NCBI GenBank assembly: GCA_920105625.2
Contig: OV050030.1
Location: 185,241,315-185,305,314 of the forward strand
Length of the DNA: 64,000 nucleotides
Direction: 5' to 3'
DNA from: Clusia tigrina
Lineage: Eukaryota > Arthropoda > Insecta > Diptera > Clusiidae
Translations under genes and position numbers: made by a program
The notes under the pieces: generated by a model
Told to the model about the DNA's origin: nothing
Database searches by the model: none
Seen by the model: the letters and a program-made list of their open reading frames with translations, nothing else
In this document: piece by piece, positions 37,513 through 48,208 of the stretch
Position numbering within the stretch: position 1 is the stretch's first letter
Layout of the letters: each line of letters opens with the position of its first letter

Positions 37513-38938
37513 TTATTTCTCAACATAGTCTCCTTTTACTTCGACACACTTAGTAAGACGATATTCCAACTTTTTTATACCATCTGAATAATACGCTTTC
37601 GGGAACCCCTCAAAATACGCGTTAGTTTCGGTAATCACTTCTTCGTTTAAGATGAATCTTTTTCCTGCGAGCCATTTTTTCAAGTTTGGAAACAGGAAAA
37701 CATCACTAGGAGCTAAATCTGGACTATAAGGTGGATGATTAACCAATTCGAAGTGTATTTCACGTAATTTTAGCATCCTATCTAATGCTGTGTGAACCGG
37801 TGCGTTGTCTTGAAGAAAGAGCATTTTTTCTTCTTTAAATGTGGTCGTTTTTCCTTGATTGCATCAATCAATTGATCCAATAATGCACGATAATACTTTC
37901 CTGTGATTGTGGATCCTTTTTCAAGAAAATCGATGAGTAATATTCCGTGTGCATCCCAAAATACAGTGGCCATAACCTTGCCAGCCGATTTCACTGCATT
38001 CGCCTTCTTCGGAGCACTTCCATCAGCTTTCACCCCGTGTTTCGATTGATTTTTGGATTCAGGTGTGTAGTGGTGGAACCACGTTTCATCAACAGTTATT
38101 AATCGACACCAAAATCAACACAATTACGCTTTATCATGTCCAAACACCTGTTGGAGTATTGTCCTTGTTTGACGGGGGACGTCCTTCTGCTGTGCGCGTG
38201 TGGCTGAAAACCCTAAATCACTCTTTGGAAAAATCACTACATTACACTTTTAGTTTTTAAATCACAAGCCTTTATTTCTTAGAATACTAACTCTTATATA
38301 CTATTTCTTTACATCTATCTCAGTCTGTGAACTGACCTTTCTGGTGTTCCAGTTCCGCACCTGCTAATTGGTGTGAGTTGGTCAAGCCAACCGACCTACT
38401 TCAAAAGTGGCGATGGTGCATTACGCTGCCCTCGTCGACTCGACTGCGGAACTGTAATACCCTAAAAGTTTACATAGTAATATTTCATGACCCATTTTAG
38501 CTTAAAATACTTAGACCCTAGAATTATGTCTTATTGTAAAACAATTTTAGCACACGCTAATCCAACAGAGTGTGGCATCTATTAGGAGTCGATGCTGTGA
38601 GTCAACTACACGTAGGTAGCTTGGTTCTAACTCACAACACACCGCTGTGAAGTAGTCTGTCGAACTCGTTTTTGTTCGACACTGAGCAAACGCGGAACCC
38701 ATCTTGCCAATAGCTTTTTCATATGCAAATGTTCATGCAAAATGTTGAACACACGTTCATATGATATGTTTACCATTTCAACAATCTCACGCAACTTGAC
38801 TCGGCGATCATTCATAACGATATCGAGAATTTTATTGATATATTCTTCAGTAACCACCTCTTTTGGCCTACCTGTTGATGGTATTGTTGCAGTGCTTGTT
38901 CGGCCGCGTTTAAATTCAGAAATCCAATATTTTACCAT
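37513..38938 (-). pseudogene. E9 mariner transposase (D,D34D)
   Basis: The N-terminal frame (38938-38640) contains the helix-turn-helix and GRPKEVVTEEYINKI (GRPR-type hook). After the inserted LTR the catalytic part continues: first Asp in ITVDETWFHHY (about 38085), SAGKVMATVFWDAHGILLID, second Asp in FLQDNAPVHT and third in YSPDLAPSD, 34 residues apart. A one-base deletion lies just before ITVDETW (about 38100), and frames change at 37800. The sequence style fits the irritans subfamily. The enzyme would cut and paste the element at TA sites. This copy is dead. Confidence 0.9.
38149..38639. repeat. Solo LTR in E9 with CACC target duplication
   Basis: This 491-bp insertion has ends TGTTG...CAACA. 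The four bases before (38145-38148) and after (38640-38643) are both CACC. Removing it together with one CACC restores an open transposase reading, which fixes the borders. Its inner half resembles the blocks at 61020 and 62463 (shared ATATACTATTT, GACCTAC and GGAACT...ACCCTAAAA elements), so these belong to a related LTR family. Confidence 0.88.
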
Positions 38939-39220
38939 GTAATCTGACGGAGCAGACTCACCGCAATGTTTATCGAGCTATTCTTTTGTCTCTTTCGCCG
39001 TTTTCCCTTTCAAATAATAGTGTTTAATCACTGCACGAAATTCGCTTTTTTCCCATTTTTCAAGAAACACAAAAGTTGCTTACTTCAAACGACTACAACA
39101 AATAAACTAATCGATGAATTTGAGTGAAATTTTAACAGCTGGAATTTGACAAATCGCATTTTCTAAAAAAAAAGTGTTTGTGTTTTTGCTGCCATCTAGC
39201 GCTAGGTAGCTTCCATATCA

Positions 39221-39440
39221 TATAACATATACACATTAATATACGTATACATATAGATATACATATACAAAAATATATACATATACATATATATGTACGA
39301 ATATATATTCATATACATATACATATAAAAATTCAAATACATATACATATACATATACATATAGAAATACATATTCAAATACATATGCATATACATATAC
39401 ATATACATATTCATATTCATATACATATACTTATACATAT
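39221..39440. repeat. TACATA-type microsatellite
   Basis: Degenerate repeats of ATACAT/ATATAC over about 220 bp lie directly upstream of the R1-clade LINE E10. Confidence 0.93.
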
Positions 39441-39553
39441 TGGGGTCAGCAGGTGGCGGATAGCTCAACGGTCTACAGACATGTAAGTCAGCTGCGAATA
39501 TAAAATAAGCCGTCCCCGACCATTAGCGGCAGGAATGGAAGGCGTGGCACAAA

Positions 39554-41038
39554 ATGTCACAAAAGCCTAATGAAATTACTGTGAGAGGGCGAGTCGATGC
39601 CGCCCCTCTGTACAGATGGACCACCCTATCTCCACCACTCGTAGGATCTAATATGTCAAATCAAATAAATACAAACACAACAACCTCAGACACCGGTCCT
39701 CTTATAACTCCGGGATCGTGCATCCCAACACTACAGGGGAGTGCATTGGCGTGCGCACGGACCCTTTCAAGAAGAGCGTGGTTGTTTCCAGGAGTCATAA
39801 GGACCCCAGGCGCAGCATGCCACCCAAAAATAATATCAGCAACATCCGAACGCCAACAACCGCAGCTAGGAGTGATCCCCCAGTTCCAAAAAACACATCT
39901 TTTTAGAAACTTGGGGAACAGATCGCGTTACTAGGTGTTATGCTTGAAGATGGAAAGAGGCGCCCAATGCATCAACCAATGCAGGACGCGATTGGGAACA
40001 TCAGGGCGCTATATGAACTCTCAGCGATAGAAGCGAAGGATGAAGCTGCCAAACAAATTATAAGAAGGCACAACTCGTCGCAAACATCGCCGTGTTTCAT
40101 ACCAGGATCTGATCAAAAGAGAAAAAAAGCACACTGATCTTAAGACGCCACCAACGAAGCGGATAGCTACATCACAGCAAGTTGGGAAGAAGCTCACCAA
40201 TTGGCGCCACCCCGAAGTCACGGAGAAAGAGGGACGACAAATCTCTGTGGCCAAACAAAGTGAAGACACACATGCGCAACCAACCAAAGGACAGGAATGG
40301 ACAAAAGTACAACACAAGAAATAGAGGTTCCGACCAAGAACGGATGCGCTGATAATCACAGCTACGTCCGGACAAATGTATGCGGAGATCCTTCGGAAAA
40401 TTAATTGGGATGGTGCGCTGAAGGAACTCGGTGAAAACGTGAAAGCGGTGTGGCGCACAGCAAATAATTAGCTGCTGCTTGAACAGAAGCGATCTTTGGA
40501 AAGCAGCGCCACGATGTACCAAGTTGCAATGGTGGGCATCTTGGGCGAGAAGGCTAAAGTCATGGCGAAGACTCGCTCCATAAGGGTCCAGCTAAGGGAT
40601 CTCGATGAGCTCACAACAGCATCGGAAGTGTGCGACACATTGAATAAGCAGTGCGGCATAAAACGTCCGGACGAGACGTCAGTATGCAGCTTGCGATAGA
40701 GCTACCACGGTACGCAGACAGCCTACGTCTGCTTGTCGGACGACGATGCAGCAAAGGTGCTGAAGGTGCAGCGGATACGCATCGGCTGGGTCTTGTGCCG
40801 ACTACGCGAGAGCATTTCTCCCTCCAGATGCTTCAAGTGTTAGGGCTACATCCACCTAGCACGCAACTGCAAGGAGACGGTAGACCGCAGCAAGCAATGT
40901 AGAAAATGTGGTGAAGAAGGACACCTAGCGGCGGCGTCCACCAATAAAGAAAAATGTGAGTTATGCGATGGAGGTCACGCAGCTGGCAGCTCCCGCTGTA
41001 TGGCACGTCAAAAGGCGGTGCAGAGAGGTGGGCGATGA
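39554..41038 (+). pseudogene. E10 ORF1: R1-clade LINE Gag-like protein
   Basis: Several frames form ORF1. Its C-terminus has a three-knuckle CCHC array at about 40830-41000 (CFKC...HLARNC, CRKCGEEGHLAAAS, CELCDGGHAAGSSRC), with a stop in the first knuckle. It ends at TGA 41036-41038, overlapping the ATG of ORF2 by the ATGA arrangement. The 5' leader (39441-39553) starts GGGGTCAGC right at the microsatellite. The N-terminal half is badly frame-shifted. Confidence 0.75.
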
Positions 41039-41830
41039 AAATCGTACAACTCAATCTTAACCACTGCGTTGCGGCACAGGACTTGTCGCGGCGAACCGTT
41101 TACGAGGGGCAGGTCGACCTTGCCATCATAAGCGAACCGCATCACAACGTGAGAGGATGTCACTGGATACCGGACGCGAGCAGCAAAGCGGCGTTATGGA
41201 CGCTCGGAGGTAGGATGTACCAAAACAAACCGAATGCACCTAACTCTGGTTTCACTGGGATAAAGCTCGAAGGAGTATATTTTTTCTCGTGCTACGCTCC
41301 GCCGAGTTTGGACATAGCGCTTTTTGAACGAATGTTGACGAAACTAGCGCGGAAGCGGGAGGCAATAATCCAGCACTTATCGCGGGAGACTTTAATGCTT
41401 GATCAACAACATGGGGCAGCAGGAGCACAAACCGCAGGAGAAGAATGCTGATAGAGTGTCTTGCCACGTTGGATGTTGAACTCCTAAACAATGGGCAATA
41501 TACATTTGAGGCAGGGGCGAAACGGTCTGCGGTGGATGTTACCGTCGCTCAAAAGTCGAACGCGCGCACCGCCACATGGAGCATTGGGGATTTCCACACA
41601 CACAGCGACCATAGGGCTATCGTAATCGAGCTAAGGCACAACATGCAGCCGTCCCGAGTAATAAAAGTACAAACAACAGGTTGGAGAGAACATGCATTTG
41701 ATGCTAAAGTTTTTCAACTGGTGTGGGGTGAGGTGGGACCTCCGATGACGGAGCCACAAACATGGCTAGGGACATTAGGAAGCCGGTTTTGGACTGAGGA
41801 AATCGCCGAGCTATTGTTGAGAAGCCTCTC
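41035..41830 (+). pseudogene. E10 ORF2: R1-clade endonuclease, 3' truncated
   Basis: It starts at ATG 41035 (MKIVQLNLNHCVAAQDLSRR), a standard R1-clade APE endonuclease start. It continues with DLAIISEPHHNVRGCHW, GVYFFSCYAPPSLDIALFE and, in shifted frames, DVTVAQKSNARTATWSIGD and HSDHRAIVIEL. The reverse transcriptase is absent because a DD41D transposon end follows at about 41830. A shift near 41450 splits the domain. Confidence 0.85.
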
Positions 41831-42455
41831 CATCCTCAACGTGTGACAGTTTGGTGCGGTTTATAGTCCGGCGGGGTCATTGGACCTTACTTTTTCGAAA
41901 ATGAGGTTGGATCAACAGTTACGGTGAATGGATTGCGCTATCGAGAGATGATTAATGATTTTTTTTGGTCGGAGTTGGATGGTATTGATCTGGACAACGT
42001 TTACTTTCAACAAGATGGCGCTACGTGCTACACAAGAAACGAAACCATTGCTCTTTTACGGGAAAGCTTTCCGGACCGTGTTATCTCTCGAAGAGGTGAT
42101 CACAATTGGCCACCGAGATCTTGTGATTGAACACCTTGCGACTTCTTCCTTTGGGGCCCCGTGAAATATAAGGTCTACGCCAACAGCTCAGCGTCGATTC
42201 AAGACCTCAAAGTTAGAATTCGTGAGGCTATCGAGGACATAGGGCAGCCACTTTGCGATTTGGTTATGGAAAATTTCATGAAAAGGATATGGTCCTGTAA
42301 GCGTGGTCGTGGTGGCCATTTGGATGATGTTGTTTTTCATTACTAACGGCATACTTTCCTCTTTATTATGAAATAAACACTCGATCATTTATCTCAAAAA
42401 ATGACATTTTTCTTTGATACCAAAATAGCACCTCTTATTGGAAAACCCTTTATAT
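41830..42455 (+). pseudogene. E11: DD41D (rosa-type) transposase 3' part
   Basis: It begins in the middle of the catalytic domain (QRVTVWCGLYSGGVIGPYFF). The second catalytic Asp is in FQQDGATCYT (about 42015). The third is in SCD*TPCDFFLWG, 41 residues later if the stop (TGA, 42127) is read through, which places it in the DD41D group of the Tc1-mariner superfamily, known from Ceratitis rosa. The reading ends HLDDVVFHY at 42346. The 3' terminal repeat (CACCTCTTATTGGAAAACCC) ends at about 42453. The 5' half is missing. Confidence 0.82.
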
Positions 42456-42808
42456 ATCGCACTAAACCATACCCCCCTATTTTTTTTAATGTAATTCCAG
42501 CTAAAATTATTCATCGAGAAATTGGATCTTCAACATGAGCTTTTGGTAAAGATAACTGAACTAAAAAGATGGGAATTTTTACTAAAAATGCTAAAATTAT
42601 AGAAATATATAATAATTCAAAATTTATTAAAAACTTTCTAATTATATAAAAATTTTAAGAACCGAAAATTGTGATTAATATAGGTAATGACGCAAATAAA
42701 GTATAAATTAATAAATAAAATCCCCGACCTCTAATTAAAAATAAGACTGGAATTATTGAACCTTCAAAGAATAAATGAAATAAAAATAAATTTATTCTTC
42801 TAAAAGTC
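42455..42808 (-). pseudogene. Nuclear mitochondrial copy: ND4 middle part
   Basis: The sequence matches insect mitochondrial ND4 on the minus strand: [19 protein letters not shown] near 42780-42720 and [19 protein letters not shown] near 42560. TGA codons stand where Trp is expected in the mitochondrial code (for example before [10 protein letters not shown]), and there are small indels (stop near 42655). It is a nuclear insertion because transposon ends flank it. It abuts E11 on the left and E13 on the right. Confidence 0.88.
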
Positions 42809-44325
42809 AAGTATTGACTGGAAAACGTAATGTATTGGTGATCGCTTCCATTATAGTCTTCTAAGACTTTCCACGTAATTACTCTGTGAGCAATGCTCTC
42901 AGAAGTTAGTGTAATATCTGAAATTGTACCCACGATCCTGGTTTTCTAAAAGTGGCAGTGGTCCCTGTGTTTACGACGACCAGTCCCAGTCTCGCGACCA
43001 TGTCCAGTACCCGCCGTCCCCTTGCATTGGTTGTTTGCATTCCCCATTCGACTGCTTTGGAGTTAAAATCGCCAGCGGTGATGAGAGCTCTTCCAAACTC
43101 CTGTGCTTGATCTTCGATGTCATCGATCTTTTTCTGGAACACTTCTGCGCAGTCACTTGGAGTCAAGTAGCAGCTCATCAAAGAGAAGTATCGATCATGG
43201 GCCCAAACGAAACCATCGCTTTTCCATCTCCGGTTATGCTAAAATTACTGCCTAAAGGTGAGAGCCATGTTCCATTTACTTTTTCCCTATATTGCTCACT
43301 GATTACTACAATGTCTGCTCTCTGCTCTATAATAATTTGGTCTAGTAATGCGTCAGCCACTCTGATTTGGTTTTGTCTCCTTTGTCCTATGTCTTCCTTG
43401 CATTGTTGCTCGTGACTAATCGCTGGCGCCCACGGAATTCTTTGCTGTTGAGTTTTCTTGTGTTTGACTTCGTGTTGCCACACGTCTATTTCTTGTGACA
43501 GTTTGCCACCCATCGGCCTTACTTTAACAGAAGTTCCATCTTCTGGTTCTGCTGGGCTAGAAGCTGCTCGTGTGGGTCTAGCCATCGTCGGTGTTGCTGA
43601 GGCGCTTGTCTGGGCCTTGTGCTGCAGTTTCGGTACCGTAACATTCGCTTTTTCAGTCCAGTTTTGCAGATAGCTTTTCATTACATCGAAAAGCTCGTCT
43701 AGCTCGGAAACTCCGGTCTTTACGGCCATGCTCACGTTCTTCTGCTTTATCATGGCTTGTTTCATCTTAGTCAAGACTTTCCGACATTTCGTGAGACGTC
43801 CTTCTTCTGCCGTTCTCATCTTTATGATAAATTCCTGTCTGGGTGAGATGACGGGACATTTTATCAGTAATGGTGTGGGATTTCCGGAAGACCTTAGTTG
43901 GTTCCCTTTTGCACCTAGAGGCGTTTGGTTCGCGGCAGGGATGGAGCGCGATTTGTTACTCGCTCCATCTACCGGTGTGTTATTCACTTGAGGTTGTTGC
44001 TGATTTATTACTCTTCTGGCGAACGCATAATTTTGCTACTTCTTCTAAAGCAGCTTCCCCTTTCTGGATCGGTTGGAGTTACTTTCTGGTATATTTGAGG
44101 TTGAGGTTGAGTTTGTTGTTTTGTTGTTTGCAAAGGTGTATTCAGTTCATATGGGTCCCCACTTCAAGTCGCTATCTCCATTCGTTGCACAGTCGCTTTG
44201 AAAATATCCATGTGGTTGTCAATGCAATCAGGGAGTTCCACCGAGGGTTGGCACAAGTCGTCGTGAGAACTTGTACACAGGATAAGCGTTAGTCAGGATT
44301 GAATCTCAACTGAGGTTTTACTACG
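42809..44325 (-). pseudogene. E13: R1-clade LINE fragment with ORF1-ORF2 fusion
   Basis: A 269-codon frame (43987-43178) begins as an ORF1-like Gag (SRSIPAANQTPLGAKGNQ, MIKQKNVSMAVKTGVSELDE). Near 43390 it runs without a stop into the endonuclease of ORF2 (RVADALLDQIIIEQRADIVV, SEQYREKVNGTW). The zinc-knuckle end of ORF1 and the start of ORF2 are deleted. The next frames continue the endonuclease (LITAGDFNSKAVEWG, 43090; [14 protein letters not shown], 42920; [13 protein letters not shown]). 43988-44325 is the upstream ORF1 region in broken frames. It is inserted within mitochondrial-derived DNA and differs in sequence from E10. Confidence 0.8.
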
Positions 44326-45230
44326 AATAAATATTAGTTATGAACGTTTAGGAAGACGAATTTTATTAATTAATCGTGGCTTATTAAATTTTATACCTTC
44401 ATTAACATTGTGATTTTATTAAGTTCTTGTAATATAGCAGCTCCTCCTTCTATAAATTTATTGGGAGAAATTTCTTTATTAAATAGAATTGTTAGTTGAT
44501 CATGAATTACTATAATTTTATTAGCTTTTTTATCTTTTTTTTTTGTGCGGCATATACTTTATATATATATTCTTATAGACAACTCGGAAACCATTTTTTG
44601 GGGATTTATTCCTTTAGAACTGGTAAAATTCGAGAAATTTTATTATTATCTTAACATTGAGGTCCTTTAAATTTATTAATTTTGAAAAGTGATGTTTGTT
44701 TATTATGATTATAACTAAATAGCTGTCAATGATATGAAACAATTCATTTTAGATCAATAAAAATTTATCGATTTGTTCAATTAGGTTTATAATTTTATTA
44801 AATTTTAGAATTTTATTTTTTTTAATAGCTATTTGATTTTTAAATATAGAATTTGTTTTTTAGAGTGAGAAGTTGTATCGTTAAATTCTTCAGGAATTAT
44901 TATAACTATTTTAGTTGATTGAATAAGTTTATTATATATATCTTTTCTCTTTTTAATTTCTGGTTTAGTAATTTATCACAGAAAAGAATATATAAATCGT
45001 TTTATTTTATTAATTTTAATATTTGATATATCTATAATGTTATTATTTATTAGTCCAAATTTAATTAGAATTTTATTAGGCTGGGATGCATTAGGTTTAG
45101 TTGCTTATTGTTTAGTTATTGTTAACTGTTTTACTGAATTGGAGATGTGGCTATGTTATTAGCTATTGCGTGAATATTAAATTATAGGTGTTGATGTTTT
45201 TATTTTATACTAAATTTTTTAAAAAGTAAT
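44326..45230 (+). pseudogene. Nuclear mitochondrial copy: ND4 end and ND5 start
   Basis: ND4 C-terminal part: YERLGRRILLINRGLLNF and CNIAAPPSINLLGEISLLNS, read from 44330. The expected tRNA-His interval follows (about 44720-44780, no convincing tRNA fold seen). The N-terminal part of ND5 (YLISGLVIYH-type residues, LISPNLIRILLGWDALGLV near 45040-45110) comes next when read with the mitochondrial code. The gene order ND4-tRNA-ND5 is that of the insect mitochondrial genome. The orientation is opposite to the ND4 block at 42455. Indels and stops show it is not functional. Confidence 0.88.
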
Positions 45231-45283
45231 AGAAAAATGCAAATTATTACAAGTTTATTAATTTAAGCTGCAATAACTAAAAT

Positions 45284-45372
45284 TATGAAATAAACATCCG
45301 ATCATTTATCTCAAAAAATTGCATTTTTCTTTGAATACCCAAATAACACCTCTTATTGGAAAACCCTTTATG
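45284..45372 (+). mobile_element. Second copy of the E11 3' terminal region
   Basis: The sequence TATGAAATAAACATCCGATCATTTATCTC through CACCTCTTATTGGAAAACCC repeats 42366-42453 with a few changes. It is in the same orientation as E11, so the mitochondrial block and E13 are bracketed by direct repeats of this end. 45231-45283 is AT-rich, possibly further ND5. Confidence 0.85.
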
Positions 45373-45396
45373 TGTATGAATATGTATGCGTATATA

Positions 45397-45689
45397 AGTT
45401 AAGATTTTTATTTCTTTTGGTTGTTTGTAAAAAAAAGCCGAAGCCAACTTTGTTGTTTCACTTCTAATTTACAACTGAATTTAATCTAACATAATTAAAT
45501 AAATGCAACAGCCAAATTCACCAACTGCTCTGCCGGACGCGTGGATCATATTCCATATGAAGTTTTTATACTATTTTCGTTGTTGTTGTTTTCGAGTACG
45601 TGACTGTGGGCACTGCAGACACTTCGAAAACATTCTTATTCGTGGGAATGGAATTTTGGTTCCAAGTTGCAACTTATTTGTTCTTAACT
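45397..45689 (-). repeat. E14 3' LTR (293 bp)
   Basis: Ends AGTTAAG...TTAACT are typical of errantiviruses. The polypurine tract AGGAGGGGAAG lies at 45690-45700. The flanking TATA (45393-45396) matches TATA at 57367-57370. Roughly a dozen differences separate it from the 5' LTR, about 95-96% identity by eye. Confidence 0.93.
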
Positions 45690-45704
45690 CTTCCCCTCCT
45701 GATT

Positions 45705-46281
45705 TCAACCGTCCCCGGTTGACCCGTTAAAGATTTGGTTAAGCTTTTCTATGGCCGATTCAGAAAGTTGGGGGTGTCGTTCCTTTAGGCTTATTGTATT
45801 TGTTACTTGACCTTTCATGCTTCTGCGTATGTGACTTACAGCCATAATTATCCCAAATAGTGCTATAAGAATAGCTACTACTGTGCCAGATGTTAATGAT
45901 ATTTTGTTGCGTACATCTAAAGATTTGATGAATTCAGTTCACATTCAATTCTTTCATCATTTCTAATGAAAGTACCTCTTCTGTATCTCTTGGTAAAATT
46001 TTCGGTTGCAGTAAAGCGGGTAATGGTGCGTAGACGACGGTTTCATTTGAAGTATATGTTATGTTCCTGATATTTATGGTTTCATTGTGGTATTTTATTA
46101 AGAATGTTCCTTCTAGAATGCTTGTATCGTTATTTATAATGATGGATCCATTAAATGGATTTAAGAAAATTAGCCCTGTTGAAATTTCTTCTACTTCTGG
46201 TATGTGTTGATTGTTAATTAATTGGCAGGAAGACTTTTGGCTTGCCAGTAAATTTGGAATGCATGTTGAATTTCTTAGATC
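45705..46281 (-). pseudogene. E14 env-like gene, 3' part
   Basis: This is the downstream part of an errantivirus-type envelope gene, cut from its upstream part by E15 at 46282. Several short frames contain an ectodomain-like stretch rich in Asn. A hydrophobic membrane-spanning segment follows (VVAILIALFGIIMAVS, about 45900-45850), then a short cytoplasmic tail that stops at 45705, just before the polypurine tract. Frame changes near 45930 and elsewhere make it non-functional. The assignment rests on position after integrase and on the membrane-anchor layout, not on a single long frame. Confidence 0.7.
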
Positions 46282-46502
46282 TGTGGCAACACCGCCTCAG
46301 CAGACGGCAGATAACGCAAAATCTGGCATGGCAGAAAGTCGTCAACAAAGGAGAAAACAGAAGTTAGTTCCTCGAGAAGTATACAACACCACAGTTGTGG
46401 CAAATTAACCTTTTATATTAATTACTCGTTTTAAATGAAATAAAGTTTATTTAAATAGTTGTTAAGTGTAATCAACGCCTTTTATTTACACAATCGGCTA
46501 TA
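46282..46502 (+). repeat. E15 5' LTR (221 bp)
   Basis: It starts TGTGGCAACACC and ends CGGCTATA. It differs from 50680-50900 at two positions by eye. The outside flanks GATCT and AATCT share ATCT, a likely 4-bp target duplication in E14 env. Confidence 0.92.
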
Positions 46503-46503
46503 T

Positions 46504-46516
46504 TGGTGACCCCGTC
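46504..46516 (+). other. E15 primer-binding site
   Basis: TGGTGACCCCG follows the LTR by one or two bases. CsRn1-type elements use a tRNA-Trp primer with this kind of sequence. 46517-46694 is leader. Confidence 0.65.
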
Positions 46517-46694
46517 TATGAACTACAGAGCAACAAAGCGTAGTCAGCTGATAAGTCAACAAGGTGAATTTCACAACGTTCTTAGAATTTCACAACAACG
46601 ACTGCGTGCAAAGCTGTGCATGACTTCGACAATTTCAAATTTTTCAACGGTTTGCCTCAAATGCAAACAACATCGCGGAACATTCTAGTGACTC

Positions 46695-47690
46695 ATGGTT
46701 GATTCAACACGAAAATTGAGAGAACGAAAGCCAGGGTGTTACAAGGAAATTGACTCTGCCAGTAGCGAGGATTCGGAATTTTTCGAAAGCAGCAGCATAA
46801 CTATGCCGGACCCAAATACGAATGAACTTTTGCAACAGGTTCAAGACCTACAACGTGACCTTAATTCACTCCGAGTGTCTCGGGGACAGCAACAAGATGG
46901 CCCACGGTCTAACGTACAGAGAGTTCGCATTCCGAAATTTAACGAACGAAATCCTGATTTGTGGTTTGCTCAAATCGAAAGATCATTTTCTTTATGTGAA
47001 GTTACTTCTGATTCCGATAAATTTGACGTAGTCAATGTACGACTCGAGGACGACGTTCTTTTGTCAGTGGAGGATCTTGTCACCAAACCGCCTGACACCG
47101 ACAAGTATTCTGCACTTAAAGACAGACTAATTTCAAAATTTTCTGAATCTTCTGAATCAAAATTACGACGACTCATTCAAGGTGGTGAAACAAATGGCAT
47201 GAAACCAACATCAGTCCTATCACACATGAAGCGTCTTGCACCTGGAAAAGGTAATGAAGCCATCATTCGGACCTTATTTCTAGGACAAATGGCAGAGACA
47301 ATGCGACGTTTCCTAACAGCGTGGGAAGAGGAAGACTTAGAAAAACTAGCAAAAATATCAGATAAAATGTTTGATGCCAACAACAACACTGTCAATTCTG
47401 TATCTGCGGTACAACATCAGCCAACATTGCCCACTTCCGTAGATGCCATTTCTCCACGCATGTCTTTTTCAGATATGTGTCAAGCTATTAAAGAATTAAC
47501 GGAGAAAGTGGACAGTTTGCAACAAGAATTGGGTAAAAACAAATACCACAATCAACGACATCGATCAAAGTCAAGAAGCGGGTCTCGAGGTACTCAAAAC
47601 GCAGACTCACATGGTTTATGTTATTTCCATCACAAATTTGGGGATGCAGCCTGAAATTGTAAACCCGATTGTTCACGTTACAAGTCGGAA
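46695..47690 (+). pseudogene. E15 CsRn1-type Gag
   Basis: A frame of 319 codons from ATG 46695 (MVDSTRKLRERKPG). It has a coiled-coil-like stretch (NELLQQVQDLQRDLNSLR) and a capsid region (PKFNERNPDLWFAQIERSF, SKLRRLIQGG, AETMRRFL). It ends in the unusual zinc motif CYFHHKFGDAA, then a TGA stop, then NCKPDC. This CHCC arrangement is the mark of the CsRn1 clade of Ty3/gypsy. Without the nonsense codon the frame would continue toward the protease. Confidence 0.9.
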
Positions 47691-48208
47691 AACTAAAAGG
47701 GCTGTCGTCAGTCAACATGGTTGGCGACAGCGGCGGACACAACTTGTTGGAGAATCGCTTACATCTATACGACAAATCGACCAAATCACGTTTTCTAATT
47801 GACTCTGGATCAGCGGTATCAGTCGTACCCATATCTATGATTAAACAAACAGTCAAGCCGTCAACTATAAAACTTCTAGCCGCAAACCAAACCGATATAA
47901 AAACGTTTGGAGATTGTGTTTTTAAACTTGATCTTGGACTTCGTCGTGAATTTAAATGGTTGTTCATAATTGCTGATGTTCGTACACCCATAATTGGAGC
48001 TGATTTTCTAGTCAATTTTAATTTACTCATTGATCTCAAACAACGATGTCTTATCGATAACACTACAAAATTGTCTAGCCGTGGTGACATTTTGCAAACC
48101 AAAGATTTTGGAATTTCAACATTGAATACTGCGACATCAGACCTACTTAAGGGATTCGAGGACATCACAAAAACATCCCTACTGCGAAAATCATCAAGGT
48201 ATTTGTAG
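47690..48208 (+). pseudogene. E15 aspartic protease
   Basis: In frame 47669-48208 the retropepsin site is RFLIDSGSAVSVVP (catalytic D-S-G), followed by IIADVRTPIIGADFLVNF. It is linked to Gag by a frame change near 47690. It is broken at about 48190, before the reverse transcriptase, where a segment of the connection seems to be deleted. Confidence 0.9.

Noticed and set aside
44700..44790. tRNA-His expected between ND4 and ND5
   Set aside because: No cloverleaf with a GTG anticodon could be drawn with confidence. The interval is too degenerate to call.
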